From the NCBI GenBank assembly GCA_016199525.1, contig JACQGL010000067.1, positions 1 to 54,327 of the forward strand: a stretch of 54,327 nucleotides of DNA, in the 5' to 3' direction. Source of the stretch: Armatimonadota bacterium (GTDB taxonomy: Bacteria; Armatimonadota; SYMT01; JACQGL01). Numbering within the stretch: position 1 is the first letter of the stretch; each line of letters starts with the position of its first letter. The translations under genes were made by a program, and so were the position numbers. The notes under the pieces are model-generated. The model was given only the letters and a program-made list of their open reading frames with translations. It ran no database searches and was not told the DNA's origin. This document shows positions 18,004-27,455 of the stretch, in pieces.

Positions 18004-21000
18004 CTACGGCGCCGGGTGAGTGGAAAGCGGCAGGTTCTCCAGCGTGATGGCCACAATCTTCATCGCCGGGTTGCGGGGCAGCTCGATCGCCAGCAGCGGC
18101 TTCTGCCGGTTCGCCACGATTTCGTAGTGGTAGAGGTTGCACGGCGTCCTCGGGTCATCGCCATCCCGCGTGTGGCGGTGGGATAACCGGAACGCCACGT
18201 GCTCTCCGTGCCGGGGGGTATCGACAAAGTGGGTCATGGTAACCGGCTTCACGTCCACGCTGGCATCCGCGTAAATAAGGCGGAAGTCGCCCGCAGCGTC
18301 CTCTTCCGTCGCCAGCCCCAGCAGGTGCACCGCAATGCGGGGGGCGGCCGCGAACTCCAGACGTTGCCCATTGCAGGCAACTATATTCGGCGTCCTGTCC
18401 GCCTTGCCGGGGAACATAAAGGTCACGCGGTCCCCCTGCGCGCCCACGGGCCGGACCCACAGCCCGCAGGGAACCATCGGGCTCGGCGTGCGCCCCGGTC
18501 CCACCGTCGGTCGCATAACGTAGGGAGGGAGCAGCTCTGCGGGAAGGGAGTTGAAACGCCCGTCAATGTTCCCGTCGGCGCGATCGCTGTCCTGGCTGAT
18601 CCCATCCACGCTCTGGTGGGCCCCCAGCGGGAGGGGCATCATCACCGGGCTGAACACGTTCACAGGAACCACCAGCAGATCGCCGCCCTTGCTCGCTGGT
18701 CCGATAGAGGCGGGCTCGCCTGCGTGGACGAGGTCGAACACGCAGTACATCGGCCCGAAGTAGTCGGGCACGCGCACAGGGAGGTCGCGTAGGATGGTGG
18801 GGGACACAGCGGTCTGCGTGCGCGTCTCCGGCGGCGCCGGGCGACGACCTCGGCGCCGGTGAGGGGCGGGCTTCACCGGCGTCTCCACCCCCGTGCGGGA
18901 GTAGGCGGGAATGTCCTGGGACAAAGGCACCGTCTGATCCATCCAGCTCGCCTCGGAGCCATCCAGGTAAAACCAGTGGATGGCAATGCGGTCCCGATCC
19001 GCCCGGTAACTCTCCGGCCCCGTATTGAGGAGGCCGAGGGTAACTTGCACCGTCCGCCCGGCGGCCAGTTCGGTGGGTAGGCTGGTCCCCAAGAAGCGCG
19101 GCGCCGGGTCCCGATCCACCACCGTAACTGTCTCCCGGTGGGTAGCGCCGCCTTCCTGGGAGGCCCAGCGCGCGCCATCCCACAGGTCCCATTCCAGGAC
19201 GTAGTACCACTTCTCATTGGGAGACCAGAGGGGAAGCGGCTGGCCCGCGCCGTTGGCCACGGGCAGCGAAACTGGCACGGTGATCTCCCGTCCGGGCGGC
19301 ACAACCGCCGGCAGCAGCATGCGGGGGATCTCGGCGAGGATGGTGTCCTGATCCTCCGCGTAACCGCGGAGGTAGCTGCTCACACGCCGCCAGCGCGCGC
19401 CCACGGCGAAGGTGCCCTTGGCCCAGGGACGGCTGCCGTCGTTGCGTAGCCGAATCTCCGCCTGGTAGGTGAGGCCCGACTTCACCAGCGCGGGCGCGGT
19501 GCTGCTCAGCCAGTAGGGCCGCAGCGGTGGGGCCTCGCCCACACGCACGGGCACCAGGTGGCGCCCCGCGGCCTCGGCATCCAGCCATTCCTCCCGCGCC
19601 TGGCGGAGCCCAATGCGGCGTACCAGGCCAAGTTCCAGGTCATAGTCGCCCGCCGGGAGAGGCTGTCTGCCCTTCATCGGTGCGGTCACCCCAAGGATGT
19701 AGGTGCGCACGTCACCGCGGGCCAGGGTGGCGGCAATCGCCGCGGCGGGCTGGTCACCTACCGGTTTACCACCCTTCAGCCAGCGGTAAGAGACGAATAT
19801 GCTGGACAAGGGATCCCAGTCCGCCGTGCCCGTGTTCTGTACGACCACCTCTACAGGATAGACGATACGGGGCTGCGCCACGCGGGGCACCGTGGCGCGC
19901 ACAACGCGCGCGCTGTGGGGGCCGGCGGCCTTGAACTCGCGCGCGGCGGCGCGGGTCAGGTCCTGGTACTGGAGACCGTACTCGAGGGTGGGGGCCAGCT
20001 CCGTGCCGCGCGCGTAGTCGTTCCAGGAATCCAGCAGCACCCATTCGGGGGCGGCGCGGTGGACCTGCCGCCAGTCAGCAACGTAAGTAGCGCCGTTCTG
20101 GCGCGCGCGCAACCGCCCGGGCGAGGCGAGCAGCAGGTCGTCGTAGCCGGGGCTCAGGCGTCCGGTGGAGAGCCAGGCGCCTTTTGCAGACTCTGCCCCT
20201 GTAGCGGGTGTGTCGGCCGCACAAGCGTCCAGTCGATCCGCTTTCTGCGCCAGTGCCGGGGTGCCGATCCACAGCAGCTGTGCCCCAAACTCCGCCGCGA
20301 ACCGCCGGTTACACGTGACCAGGAACGAGTTATCCGCATCGCGGACGGCGGTATCGTTAAACAGACGCACCACGCAGGCGGTTCCGGCGGGTGCGCTTGC
20401 TTCTGCCGGGGGATCCTGTGCCAGCCCCGGATGCTTTCGAGAGAGTTGCACCCAGGCGCGGAACTCCGCGGGGACGTGCAGGTAGAAATCGCGAATCAGG
20501 CCGTAAAGGGAGCGCTGCACGTCCTCATTCTTCAGGTCCACCGGCCCGCCGTACTGCCGCGCCAACGATCCCAGATCCAGCGCCAGCCCCACCTGGGGAT
20601 ACTCGTGGGGGCGGCTCAACGGCGCAACATTCTCCGCGCGCAGCTCCTTTAGGCCCTGGACCATCACGTCCAGACCTTTGATCGCGTAGGCGCCCCGCTC
20701 CTCGGCATCGCCGCGGAAGACGGCGAGAGCCACGTCGATCCCTGCGCCCGCCATGAGCTGGAGCTGGTTCCGGTGCCACTGGGAGCGGTCGGCGGAGAAC
20801 CAGGGGCCGTCGCTGTCCCACGGGTGGTGCGCGAGGCGCGTCCGTCCATCCGCCTCCCGCACAAAGCGGAATGCTGCCTTCTTGCGCCGATCCCCCTGGA
20901 AATCGTAGCGATAGAGCGCCATCACCAGGCGAGGCGTGGCTGGAGGAGGGACCTCCGTGCGCGGCGGCTCCTGCGCGAAGGCGATGGCGGTAAGTGCCAG

Positions 21001-21042
21001 GAACGGGAGCGCCAGAAGAAGCCGTTTGCGTGAGTGAATCAC
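18004..21042 (-). CDS. Large secreted protein, possibly glycoside-hydrolase-like
   Basis: 1012-aa ORF with signal peptide (MIHSRKRLLLALPFLALTAIAFAQ); N-terminal alpha/beta-barrel-like region (LVMALYRYDFQG), C-terminal beta-rich modules. Confidence 0.6.
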   Translation of the reverse strand: MIHSRKRLLLALPFLALTAIAFAQEPPRTEVPPPATPRLVMALYRYDFQGDRRKKAAFRFVREADGRTRLAHHPWDSDGPWFSADRSQWHRNQLQLMAGAGIDVALAVFRGDAEERGAYAIKGLDVMVQGLKELRAENVAPLSRPHEYPQVGLALDLGSLARQYGGPVDLKNEDVQRSLYGLIRDFYLHVPAEFRAWVQLSRKHPGLAQDPPAEASAPAGTACVVRLFNDTAVRDADNSFLVTCNRRFAAEFGAQLLWIGTPALAQKADRLDACAADTPATGAESAKGAWLSTGRLSPGYDDLLLASPGRLRARQNGATYVADWRQVHRAAPEWVLLDSWNDYARGTELAPTLEYGLQYQDLTRAAAREFKAAGPHSARVVRATVPRVAQPRIVYPVEVVVQNTGTADWDPLSSIFVSYRWLKGGKPVGDQPAAAIAATLARGDVRTYILGVTAPMKGRQPLPAGDYDLELGLVRRIGLRQAREEWLDAEAAGRHLVPVRVGEAPPLRPYWLSSTAPALVKSGLTYQAEIRLRNDGSRPWAKGTFAVGARWRRVSSYLRGYAEDQDTILAEIPRMLLPAVVPPGREITVPVSLPVANGAGQPLPLWSPNEKWYYVLEWDLWDGARWASQEGGATHRETVTVVDRDPAPRFLGTSLPTELAAGRTVQVTLGLLNTGPESYRADRDRIAIHWFYLDGSEASWMDQTVPLSQDIPAYSRTGVETPVKPAPHRRRGRRPAPPETRTQTAVSPTILRDLPVRVPDYFGPMYCVFDLVHAGEPASIGPASKGGDLLVVPVNVFSPVMMPLPLGAHQSVDGISQDSDRADGNIDGRFNSLPAELLPPYVMRPTVGPGRTPSPMVPCGLWVRPVGAQGDRVTFMFPGKADRTPNIVACNGQRLEFAAAPRIAVHLLGLATEEDAAGDFRLIYADASVDVKPVTMTHFVDTPRHGEHVAFRLSHRHTRDGDDPRTPCNLYHYEIVANRQKPLLAIELPRNPAMKIVAITLENLPLSTHPAP

Positions 21043-21446
21043 GTGTCAGACCCTCGCACTGATGCCAGCACCAGCAGTGCTATGGCGCCGATGGCCACCT
21101 GGTTCGCGAGCGAGCGGATGCGGCAGCCGTGCGGCAATCGGCCCGTATGGGTAGGAAACCATTTCTGATCGTCGTCCATCAGGCCCAGGAGCGCCAGCCC
21201 ATGCTCCACATCGGGCGCCACACCGCCCAGGGCACCCAGGAACGCGGGCGAGTGGACGCCTTCCGAGGCAGCCAGCGCCAGCAGGGTGCCGCCAAGCAGC
21301 AACGTCTCGAGGGCCAGGTCAAAGTCCCGGTGCGGCAGCAGGTCGCCCACGAGATGCGTCACCACTCCGGCGCCAAAAGCGGCCGCGGGCCGCCCGATCA
21401 GACGCCCCACAGCCGCTCCGCAGAGAGCATGGACGGCCGCCGTCAT
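21039..21446 (-). CDS. Small integral membrane protein
   Basis: 135 aa, hydrophobic, HALCGAAVGRLIGR...THLVGDLLPH; ATGA overlap with downstream gene. Confidence 0.6.
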   Translation of the reverse strand: MTAAVHALCGAAVGRLIGRPAAAFGAGVVTHLVGDLLPHRDFDLALETLLLGGTLLALAASEGVHSPAFLGALGGVAPDVEHGLALLGLMDDDQKWFPTHTGRLPHGCRIRSLANQVAIGAIALLVLASVRGSDT

Positions 21447-22477
21447 TCCTCGCCACAGAAGCGGCGGTACAGCTCGGTGACCTTGCGGATGTAGTTGCGC
21501 GTCTCGCGGTAGGGCGGAATGCCTTTGTGGCGATTTACCGCCCCCGCGCCCGCGTTATAGCAGGCTAACGCCAGGCGAATTTCCCGCTCTGTCACCTCAC
21601 CGCCCCGCTTCCGGGCGAAGGTGCGAATGTGGCCGCTCAACAGTCGCGTCGCGCCTTCCAGGTTTTGCTCGGCGTTGAACGGATCAGTCACCCCCAGCCC
21701 GGCGGCGGTGCCGGGCATCAGCTGTCCCAGCCCCATCGCCCCCGCCCGGGATATGGCATGCAGGTTGAAGTTGGATTCGCAGGCAATGACCGCCATCACC
21801 AGACGCGCATCCAGGCCGTACTTGACGCTATAGTTGATGATGTTGCGCGCGATGCGATCTGCCTGGGCCTGGTTCAGCCGACGGTTGAAGAAGCGTACTG
21901 CTTTCGAGTAGGCCTGCAGGATCTGCTCGTAGCTGGGCGAGACGTCGATCGGCACCTGGGTCTGCATCGCGCCGCGGCTGGCGCGTACGGGCTGGCGCTG
22001 CCGCTGCGCCTCGGCACGGAGCCGGGCGGCTTCCCGCACCTCTTCCGCCTGCCGCGCCTTCATCTCCTCCCACGCGCCGGCGTCGTTCTCCAATACGCCC
22101 GCCGCCGCCATCAGCATCCCCGTGCCCGTTCCCTGAACGGTGCCCACGCGACAAAGGAGACGCACCGCCGTGCGTAGCTTCAACAGGTCGAGCAGCGGCA
22201 GATCGGTCGCATCCACCATCCACACGTGCTGATCTCCATTGAGGATAAAGCTTCCCCCGCCGTCTCGCAGGGCCGAGCCTACTACCTGCCCGCGCACTTC
22301 CACCAGCCGCCCGTCGAAGTCGGTGGGCTGCGTCTGGATATTCTCCGGTGTGGCATCCGATACCACCAGATGTTTTGCCCGCAGGGCGAAGTAACGCTCG
22401 GCCTGCGGATAGGGGCTGCCGAGCGCGGTTCCGGCCAGGAACAGGGTAAGGAAGGCGCACAGATAGGCCTGCTTCAT
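21443..22477 (-). CDS. Lytic transglycosylase (SLT domain) with signal peptide
   Basis: MKQAYLCAFLTLFLAGTALG; MAVIACESNFNLHAISRAGAMGLGQLMPGTAAGLGV; LACYNAGAGAV; RBS GGAG. Confidence 0.9.
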   Translation of the reverse strand: MKQAYLCAFLTLFLAGTALGSPYPQAERYFALRAKHLVVSDATPENIQTQPTDFDGRLVEVRGQVVGSALRDGGGSFILNGDQHVWMVDATDLPLLDLLKLRTAVRLLCRVGTVQGTGTGMLMAAAGVLENDAGAWEEMKARQAEEVREAARLRAEAQRQRQPVRASRGAMQTQVPIDVSPSYEQILQAYSKAVRFFNRRLNQAQADRIARNIINYSVKYGLDARLVMAVIACESNFNLHAISRAGAMGLGQLMPGTAAGLGVTDPFNAEQNLEGATRLLSGHIRTFARKRGGEVTEREIRLALACYNAGAGAVNRHKGIPPYRETRNYIRKVTELYRRFCGEE

Positions 22478-22760
22478 CACAAAAGACTCCTGGGATGGCA
22501 TTTCCGCCCATACGGGTGGGCGTATGCCCGCACTGCCGCGGTGGGCAGCGTGGGCGCATACCTGATGAGGGCCGCCCGATGCCTGCCCGCATGTCGCGGG
22601 CCATTCTTCGCCCGCCGGCACCCGAGCGGCTGGCGCGACGGCGTACCGGCGCACAGGGCAGCGGGAGCTGCCTCGCACGCACGGTTGCTTCCCACAACTT
22701 CCCTCTGGCGGCCCGAAAGGCCACCCTATTCTAGCGGCAGAAACCTTATCGCGCAACCCC

Positions 22761-22846
22761 ATCGGGCGCCTCAGCAGTCCCCACTTTGGCCTCAAACCGG
22801 CGCCGCCATTTTAGCCTGAAAGTGGGGACTGCTGAGTATCGGGCGC
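22761..22846. mobile_element. MITE-like element with 18-bp perfect TIRs and 9-bp flanking direct repeat
   Basis: ATCGGGCGC (22761-22769), CTCAGCAGTCCCCACTTT (22770-22787), 31-nt spacer, AAAGTGGGGACTGCTGAG (22819-22836), T, ATCGGGCGC (22838-22846). Confidence 0.7.
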
Positions 22847-23242
22847 GCGGTGCATCTGCTTATGCGTCAGATCAGCAGCGACAGCCGTGGGCCTGCCGCT
22901 TCCTGGCCCGTAATCACGGTGCTTGAGGAGATGAGGCAACCCATGGTCGAAGAGATGCTCCGGAGGCGCTTCCGTTATCTTCAGGATGGAACCTGACGGG
23001 TCGCCGGGCGCAGCGTACAATAATCAATATGCGGGTCACAGAAAGCGTAACGCTCCTCGTTCCCGCTCCCGCCGGTAACTTCTCCACTTCAACCGACCGT
23101 AGTCCGGGGCGCCTGGCGACCCACCAGCGCGGCAGAATTCTGGCCCAACGAGCGGTGGTGCAGTATCTGATTGCGAACGCGAACCGAGCCGATGCTTGGT
23201 TTATGCTGCCTTGCTCTTGCCCTGTGAGGAGAAATCCTGGCC

Positions 23243-24283
23243 ATGCCAAAGCCACATAAGGCATCGTATCGGAGGAAGTTCAACGCGCGACCGACGGATC
23301 TGCAACTAGCTTACCAGGTAGCCCGACTGAAAGTCGAAGAGGGGTTATCACAGGAGGCCATCGCTGAAGAACTGGACCTGTCCCGGGGAACCGTACAGAA
23401 GCTCTGGGTGATCGCACAGGAGCAGAATATCTACATCGAGGGCGTGATCCCCCCTGTGGGCGTGGATTTTCTGGTCGATCTCCGCAAGAAGGTGATCCAG
23501 CGCCTGGGCCTGAAAGGCGTCCGGTTGGTGCCGGGACGGTCGGCGATGCTGGATGGCACACTTCCCGCCAACGCGCGCGAGGTGATCCTGCACTCCGCCG
23601 CCGCCGCGGCGGCGGAGTATCTGGGAAAGCATGTGATGAACGGGGACATCCTCTGTCTCGCCTGGGGACGGGTGGTGCACGCCATTATCCGTCTCCTCAA
23701 CATCAAGCACCCGCGGCCCAACCTGACGATCGTGCCGATGCTGGGCGTGATGAGTGTCCAGCCGCACTGGTTCGAGGCCAATGCCCTGGTGGAAGCGGCG
23801 GCGGCGGCCTACCAGACCAACCACTACTATTGCCTGCCCATCCCTGCCGTCGTCCGGAACGCGGCCCAGAAGCGCGTGGCAATGCAGCTGCCGCTCGTCA
23901 CTCCCGTCCTGCAGCAGGTGCGGCGTGCTTCCTTTGTGGTGACCTCTCTGGCCCCACCTGATCCGCAGGAGTCCACCCTGGTGCGGTACGGGATGCTGGA
24001 CCGGTCGGATATCCAGCGCGTTATCCAGTGCGGAGCGATCGGGGAGATCTGCGCCTGGTGGTTCGACCCGGAAGGTCATCCGGTGCCGGATCACAACATC
24101 GAGCCGATCGGCTTGGGACTGGACGGCCTTCGGCACGTCGTGGAGGGCAACGGTACCGTGATGGCCATGGTCGCTGCCGACCGCCAACGTATTGCCCCGC
24201 TCCTCGCCGCCATCAAAGGGAGGCTGGTGAACGTGGTGGTGACGGACCACGTGACCGCAGAGGAGCTGTTGCGGCGGGCGTAG
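23243..24283 (+). CDS. SorC/DeoR-family sugar-binding transcriptional regulator
   Basis: N-terminal HTH (VARLKVEEGLSQEAIAEELDLSRGTVQKLW) and SorC sugar-binding C-terminal domain (GDILCLAWGRVVHAI...IGEICAWWFDPEG). Confidence 0.88.
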   Translation: MPKPHKASYRRKFNARPTDLQLAYQVARLKVEEGLSQEAIAEELDLSRGTVQKLWVIAQEQNIYIEGVIPPVGVDFLVDLRKKVIQRLGLKGVRLVPGRSAMLDGTLPANAREVILHSAAAAAAEYLGKHVMNGDILCLAWGRVVHAIIRLLNIKHPRPNLTIVPMLGVMSVQPHWFEANALVEAAAAAYQTNHYYCLPIPAVVRNAAQKRVAMQLPLVTPVLQQVRRASFVVTSLAPPDPQESTLVRYGMLDRSDIQRVIQCGAIGEICAWWFDPEGHPVPDHNIEPIGLGLDGLRHVVEGNGTVMAMVAADRQRIAPLLAAIKGRLVNVVVTDHVTAEELLRRA

Positions 24284-24347
24284 CAGCCTGCCCCCAAGTT
24301 TTCCCCAGGGCTGGTCGATTTGTTTACGAGGGAGCGTGCGGCAGGGG

Positions 24348-24478
24348 ACCGTTCTTACCACACAGTAAGAACGGTGGCGGGCGCCGCGGCTAGGACGGCG
24401 CCCGCCTTCCTGCGATGGACCTGCGGTAGGAGGGCTGGGAGGCTCACGCCGCGACGGGAACGCGGGCGTGAGCCTCCC
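24348..24478. terminator. Cluster of three perfect-stem hairpins between convergent genes
   Basis: ACCGTTCTTAC/GTAAGAACGGT (24348-24375), GGCGGGCGCCG/CGGCGCCCGCC (24376-24406), GGGAGGCTCACGCC/GGCGTGAGCCTCCC (24437-24478). Confidence 0.7.
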
Positions 24479-24482
24479 GGCT

Positions 24483-25604
24483 TCACGCCGCTTCCTCCGA
24501 CCGTTCGATGACGAATTGGGCATCAAGCCGCTGCAGCCGTTCAACGATGCCCGTATACTCCAGCTCGCTCATGGGCAGCATGGCGCAGCCAAAAAAGCCC
24601 TGTCGGCGTATTTCCACGGCCTTCCGCGTGGCACGCCGTCGGATTTCCTCCCAGATCGGATCGGCGAATATGTCCGCCGGCTCCGTAAACCGACCTTCCC
24701 GCACGGAGAACGCCAGGCCGCTCACGATGGGCACGCAGTAGAACACTGTGGCGGCCGTATTGATCGGCACGGGGCAGAGGGGCATATTGTGGCTGCCCCG
24801 CGTATCCCCGGAGACGAAGGGGATGAGCGTATAGGGCGCGCCCACCTCCTCCGTAGCCGGAAAGATCTGCTGCACGCGTACCAGCGCCACCGGATCGTCC
24901 TTGCCCACGTAACGCCCGGCGATGTTGCGCAGGCGTGTGGTGCTTACCGAGGCCGCCTGCTCGCCCGGATGGGCGCGCGACCAGATCGACTCGATCACAT
25001 ACCGATGCGTGTCCCGTAACAGTGCGGCGATATCATAGAGGTTCTCGGGGGCGCTCAACGTAATGATCCGGTCTCCCTGCGTATGCTCTACGTCCATAAT
25101 GCGGAACGTGAAGCCCAAGCCGATCTCGTCTTTTAGTAGTAGCCCGGGCGAGTGCATCGGGTCCGCAAACGCCAGGTAGAGCGGCAGGTTATAGGCGCCA
25201 GGCTCGGTCTTATCCGCCGCGAAAAGGATGAACGACTCGTTCGGCCGCTCTTCAAAGGTTATCTCGGCAACTGCCGGCCCCAGGCCGCGCACGTTGCCGG
25301 AAAAGGCATCCTTCAGCAGGTCCTGCCCGGCCCCGTACAGACCCTGGCGTTTGGCCTCCTGGGTCCCTTTGCGAAAGGCCGTCCACGCCAGCTCGTGGAT
25401 CGCCGCGCTGTCGCTGCCGCGTGGGTGGGATAGGAGGAGACAGATATCATCTCCCGTATGCCCGATGTAGACGTCCAGGATGCCCACCGAAGACCGGTTC
25501 GCATCCACTACTTCGCGGACCGTTTTCAGTACTGCCTGCGATGGTTGCGTGTGCCCACCAACTGAACCGATGTCGGCTTTGACCACGGTAAGCGTTAGTT
25601 GCAT
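24483..25604 (-). CDS. Archaeal-type (class V) fructose-1,6-bisphosphate aldolase/phosphatase
   Basis: MQLTLTVVKADIGSVGGHTQPS; GHTGDDICLLLSH; FAADKTEPGAYNLPLYLAFADPMHSPGL. Confidence 0.92.
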   Translation of the reverse strand: MQLTLTVVKADIGSVGGHTQPSQAVLKTVREVVDANRSSVGILDVYIGHTGDDICLLLSHPRGSDSAAIHELAWTAFRKGTQEAKRQGLYGAGQDLLKDAFSGNVRGLGPAVAEITFEERPNESFILFAADKTEPGAYNLPLYLAFADPMHSPGLLLKDEIGLGFTFRIMDVEHTQGDRIITLSAPENLYDIAALLRDTHRYVIESIWSRAHPGEQAASVSTTRLRNIAGRYVGKDDPVALVRVQQIFPATEEVGAPYTLIPFVSGDTRGSHNMPLCPVPINTAATVFYCVPIVSGLAFSVREGRFTEPADIFADPIWEEIRRRATRKAVEIRRQGFFGCAMLPMSELEYTGIVERLQRLDAQFVIERSEEAA

Positions 25605-25914
25605 GAAGTGAACTCCGTCCAGGTTTGGAGAGAGTGAGCCGTTACCGGCTGCAAGTGTCAACGGGCGAGTAGATATGTACGGGAGCGCTCATTAGCAGCG
25701 GGACAGTAATCCCCTGTGCACGGCACGCCAACCACTCGCCATGATGGCGGTATTGTAGCCCAACAGATGCTGGAATACCGCTCAAATTAGGGAAGAAACT
25801 GAGCAGCCGCTCAGTCAGTTCTGTACCGCACGCAACCAATAAGAAGGGGACACAGCGGTCATCCGCCGCGTCCCCAGATTATGCAGGAAGCAGTATAGGT
25901 ACTGGCCTGGGTGA

Positions 25915-26928
25915 TTAGAACCCCTTCTCGGCCACGAACTCGCACAGGTCCGCCACGCGGTTCGAGTAGCCCCACTCGTTGTCGTACCAGGAAATCACCT
26001 TCACCAGGTTATCCCGAATGGCCATCGTGGACGGCCCGTCCACGATGGACGAGAGCGGGTCACCTTTGAAGTCGGTGGAAACCAGCTCCTCCTCCGTGTA
26101 GCCCAGGATGCCCCGCATCGGGCCCTCGCTTGCCGCCCGGAGGGCGGCATTCAGTGCCTCCACCGTGGTGTTCCGCGATGTAAGTACTACCAGGTCGATA
26201 ACCGACACCGTAGGGATAGGCACGCGGAAGGCAATGCCGTGCATCTTCCCCGCCAGAGCAGGAATGACGCGAGAAATCGCCTTCGCGGCTCCCGTGGAGG
26301 TGGGGATGATATTGCTGAGCGTTGCACGCGCGCGGCGTGGATCCTTGTGCGCCTGGTCCGCCACCCGTTGGTCGTTCGTGGCGGCATGGACGGTAGTCAT
26401 CAGCCCCTTTTCGATCCCCACGGTATCCAGGAGCACCTTTGCCACGGGCGCCAGGCAGTTGGTGGTGCAGGAGGCGTTCGAGATGATGGCATGGCGCCGG
26501 GGATCATAGGCATCCTGGTTGACCCCGAGAACAATGGTAACGTCTTCGTTGGTGGCGGGAGCGGTGATGATAACCTTCTTCGCTCCGCACGAGAGGTGCG
26601 CGCGGGCCTTGTTGCCATCCGTGAATACACCTGCGGACTCGATGACGATATCCACCCCCAGATCGCCCCAGGGGATATCCGCCGGGTTGGCCTGGCGAAA
26701 GACGCGGGCCTGTTCGTCGCCCACGATGAGCGTGTTGTCGCGCACCTCGACGGGCATACCGAACGCGCCGTAGTTGGAGTCGTGGCGCAGAAGGATCGCG
26801 TTCGTTTCCGGATCCACCAAGTCGTTAAGGGCCACCACCTGGATACGGCCCGCGTAGCGCTCACGCATAACGCGGTAGGTAATGCGGCCGATACGGCCAA
26901 ATCCGTTGATCCCAACTCGCACGGGCAT
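25915..26928 (-). CDS. gap: Glyceraldehyde-3-phosphate dehydrogenase, type I
   Basis: MPVRVGINGFGRIGR; ISNASCTTNCLAPVAKVL; WYDNEWGYSNRV. Confidence 0.96.
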   Translation of the reverse strand: MPVRVGINGFGRIGRITYRVMRERYAGRIQVVALNDLVDPETNAILLRHDSNYGAFGMPVEVRDNTLIVGDEQARVFRQANPADIPWGDLGVDIVIESAGVFTDGNKARAHLSCGAKKVIITAPATNEDVTIVLGVNQDAYDPRRHAIISNASCTTNCLAPVAKVLLDTVGIEKGLMTTVHAATNDQRVADQAHKDPRRARATLSNIIPTSTGAAKAISRVIPALAGKMHGIAFRVPIPTVSVIDLVVLTSRNTTVEALNAALRAASEGPMRGILGYTEEELVSTDFKGDPLSSIVDGPSTMAIRDNLVKVISWYDNEWGYSNRVADLCEFVAEKGF

Positions 26929-27455
26929 GGTTGCCAATCTCCTTGGGGCAGCGCGGGCCCGCAGCCCTGCGGGAGTTCGAGGGGACGCGGGCAACTGCGT
27001 CGTCTACTAGACTTCGGGAGTCCTCTCCTTCGTTGTTCCCCGTAGAACGCTGTTTGCCACAGGGGGGAAAACGGAGGGCGGAGTAAATCCTGTAACGCTG
27101 GGGCACCCGCTACCGCGAGCCCCCAGCCGTGGCGCGGGGCAGGCCCCGCCTGTCAGCCAGGCGCAAGCACTCTATTATACCCCATATGGCTGCCTCCCTG
27201 GTCGACCGCACGGCCAGAGTTACGGCGCTCGATACTCAACCCCGCTACTCCATGCTGAACGAGCGCCTGGCACTCGGCACGACGCGCTCCCGCAGTAAGG
27301 TCATTGTCTCTGCGGCGGCGAACCTGTTTCACGGATTGGCACCCACGCCCGGACTGCCTAAACGCCTGGACTGCTGCGTCGTCGAGTTCGCTTGGCAAGC
27401 GCCGCAGCGCCTGACGAAGAGTGGCGTTCGGGTACGAACACCCAGGTACTCACCA

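Noticed and set aside
19558-20652. 364-aa plus-strand ORF, and similar long antisense ORFs at 34706-35836, 36413-37366 and 27450-28868
   Set aside because: All lie opposite convincing coding genes and have shadow-frame composition.
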